The notes under the pieces: generated by a model
Databases searched by the model: none
What the model was told of the DNA's origin: nothing
Seen by the model: the letters and a program-made list of their open reading frames with translations, nothing else
Shown here: positions 5,770 to 6,297 of the stretch, one piece after another
How the letters are laid out: the number at the start of each line of letters is the position of its first letter
Position numbering within the stretch: the first letter of the stretch is position 1
Source of the DNA: an uncultured Campylobacterota bacterium
Lineage (GTDB): Bacteria > Campylobacterota > Campylobacteria > Campylobacterales > Arcobacteraceae
Assembly (NCBI GenBank): GCA_903821805.1
Contig: CAIJNA010000199.1
Span: 1 to 6,297, forward strand
Direction: 5' to 3'
Length of the DNA stretch: 6,297 nt
Position numbers and translations under genes: made by a program

Positions 5770-6297
5770 CAAAGAAATACAATACATAAGTATCATCAAA
5801 ATGGATAAAAACATTAAGCTTGATTATCAGATTTTTACAAACAATAAATTATTGCCAAAAGAACAATTAGTATTTTCGTTAAATGATGGAAATATTTCAG
5901 CAGAAACACTTTTGAAAATCCAATTATTAGAAACAGAATCAAAACATACGATTATTTCTGCGATATGTGAAGATTCAAATCAAATGATTGTAAATAAAAA
6001 ATCTGGAAAAAGTAAAGATGACTACAGTATTGCATTTGATGATTATCACAATATAGTTCTCCCAAAAGAAGCTTTAAAACAATCAAAAGACTTTTACAAT
6101 AATGGAAATATAGACTATTTAATATCTCCGTTTACAATTTTAAGACAAGAATTAGCGACAAATTCAACACCAAATTCTCTAAATATATTTATTTTAAACA
6201 ACACAATGTATTCGATATTTTTAGATCAGGATAAAAAGTTTCTACATAGTTCAATAAATTTTCTAACACCTTATTGTGATATTAAAAAATCAATACA
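5762..6297 (+). CDS. Hypothetical protein, C-terminus cut by window edge
   Basis: An open frame of 178 codons runs from ATG 5762 to the window edge without a stop. I do not recognise the family. The visible part is a soluble, asparagine- and lysine-rich protein with no signal peptide or strongly hydrophobic helix and no catalytic motif I can name. Alternating polar and hydrophobic stretches such as LNIFILNNTMYSIFLDQ (about 147-163) suggest a mixed alpha/beta fold. One guess is the N-terminal part of an actin-like (PilM/GspL-type) domain, based only on general strand pattern. It overlaps the acyltransferase gene by 8 bases and has its own GGAG site, so it is very likely translated as part of the same operon. 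Base composition resembles its neighbours, so there is no sign of recent transfer. Confidence 0.8.
   Translation, partial: MSNKEIQYISIIKMDKNIKLDYQIFTNNKLLPKEQLVFSLNDGNISAETLLKIQLLETESKHTIISAICEDSNQMIVNKKSGKSKDDYSIAFDDYHNIVLPKEALKQSKDFYNNGNIDYLISPFTILRQELATNSTPNSLNIFILNNTMYSIFLDQDKKFLHSSINFLTPYCDIKKSI

Noticed and set aside
1..6297. CRISPR array, toxin-antitoxin pair, prophage or defence island
   Set aside because: No spaced repeats, integrase, transposase or defence-type motifs were seen; the genes are housekeeping, with uniform base composition.

Overview
The window is AT-rich, gene-dense bacterial chromosome and almost certainly comes from a Campylobacterota (epsilonproteobacterial) genome. 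Two blocks of gene order support this, compared from memory with Helicobacter pylori and not by a search: HP0268-family nuclease / miaB / DUF374 acyltransferase (LpxJ type), and alpha/beta hydrolase / MurF-type ligase / HIT protein. A Sulfurimonas- or Arcobacter-like source is plausible, but the genus cannot be fixed from this sequence. No tRNA, rRNA, CRISPR array, insertion sequence or phage gene was seen.

Left half (1-3387, minus strand): a tightly packed cluster read right to left. It holds nth (endonuclease III), an alpha/beta hydrolase, a membrane-anchored MurF-type Mur ligase and a HIT protein that runs off the left edge. The first two junctions are stop codons directly abutting start codons (TAGATG). 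The third gap is 8 bases, and the Shine-Dalgarno of the HIT gene overlaps the ligase stop. This looks like one translationally coupled operon that joins base-excision DNA repair with cell-wall precursor synthesis.

Middle (3388-3569): a 182-base divergent intergenic region. It carries two similar extended -10 elements (TGnTAAAATC), one per direction. On the nth side there is a possible 18-codon upstream ORF that ends on the nth start codon.

Right half (3570-6297, plus strand): an HP0268-family small nuclease, miaB (tRNA methylthiotransferase), an LpxJ-type DUF374 acyltransferase, and an unrecognised gene cut by the right edge. From miaB on, the genes overlap by 4 and then 8 bases, so they are probably co-transcribed and translationally coupled. 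The roles are RNA processing, tRNA modification and lipid A acylation.

The region looks like core-genome housekeeping DNA. No clear new defence or mobile system was found. The points most worth a second look are the MurF-type ligase whose usual N-terminal domain is replaced by membrane segments, the upstream ORF ahead of nth, and the unrecognised last gene.
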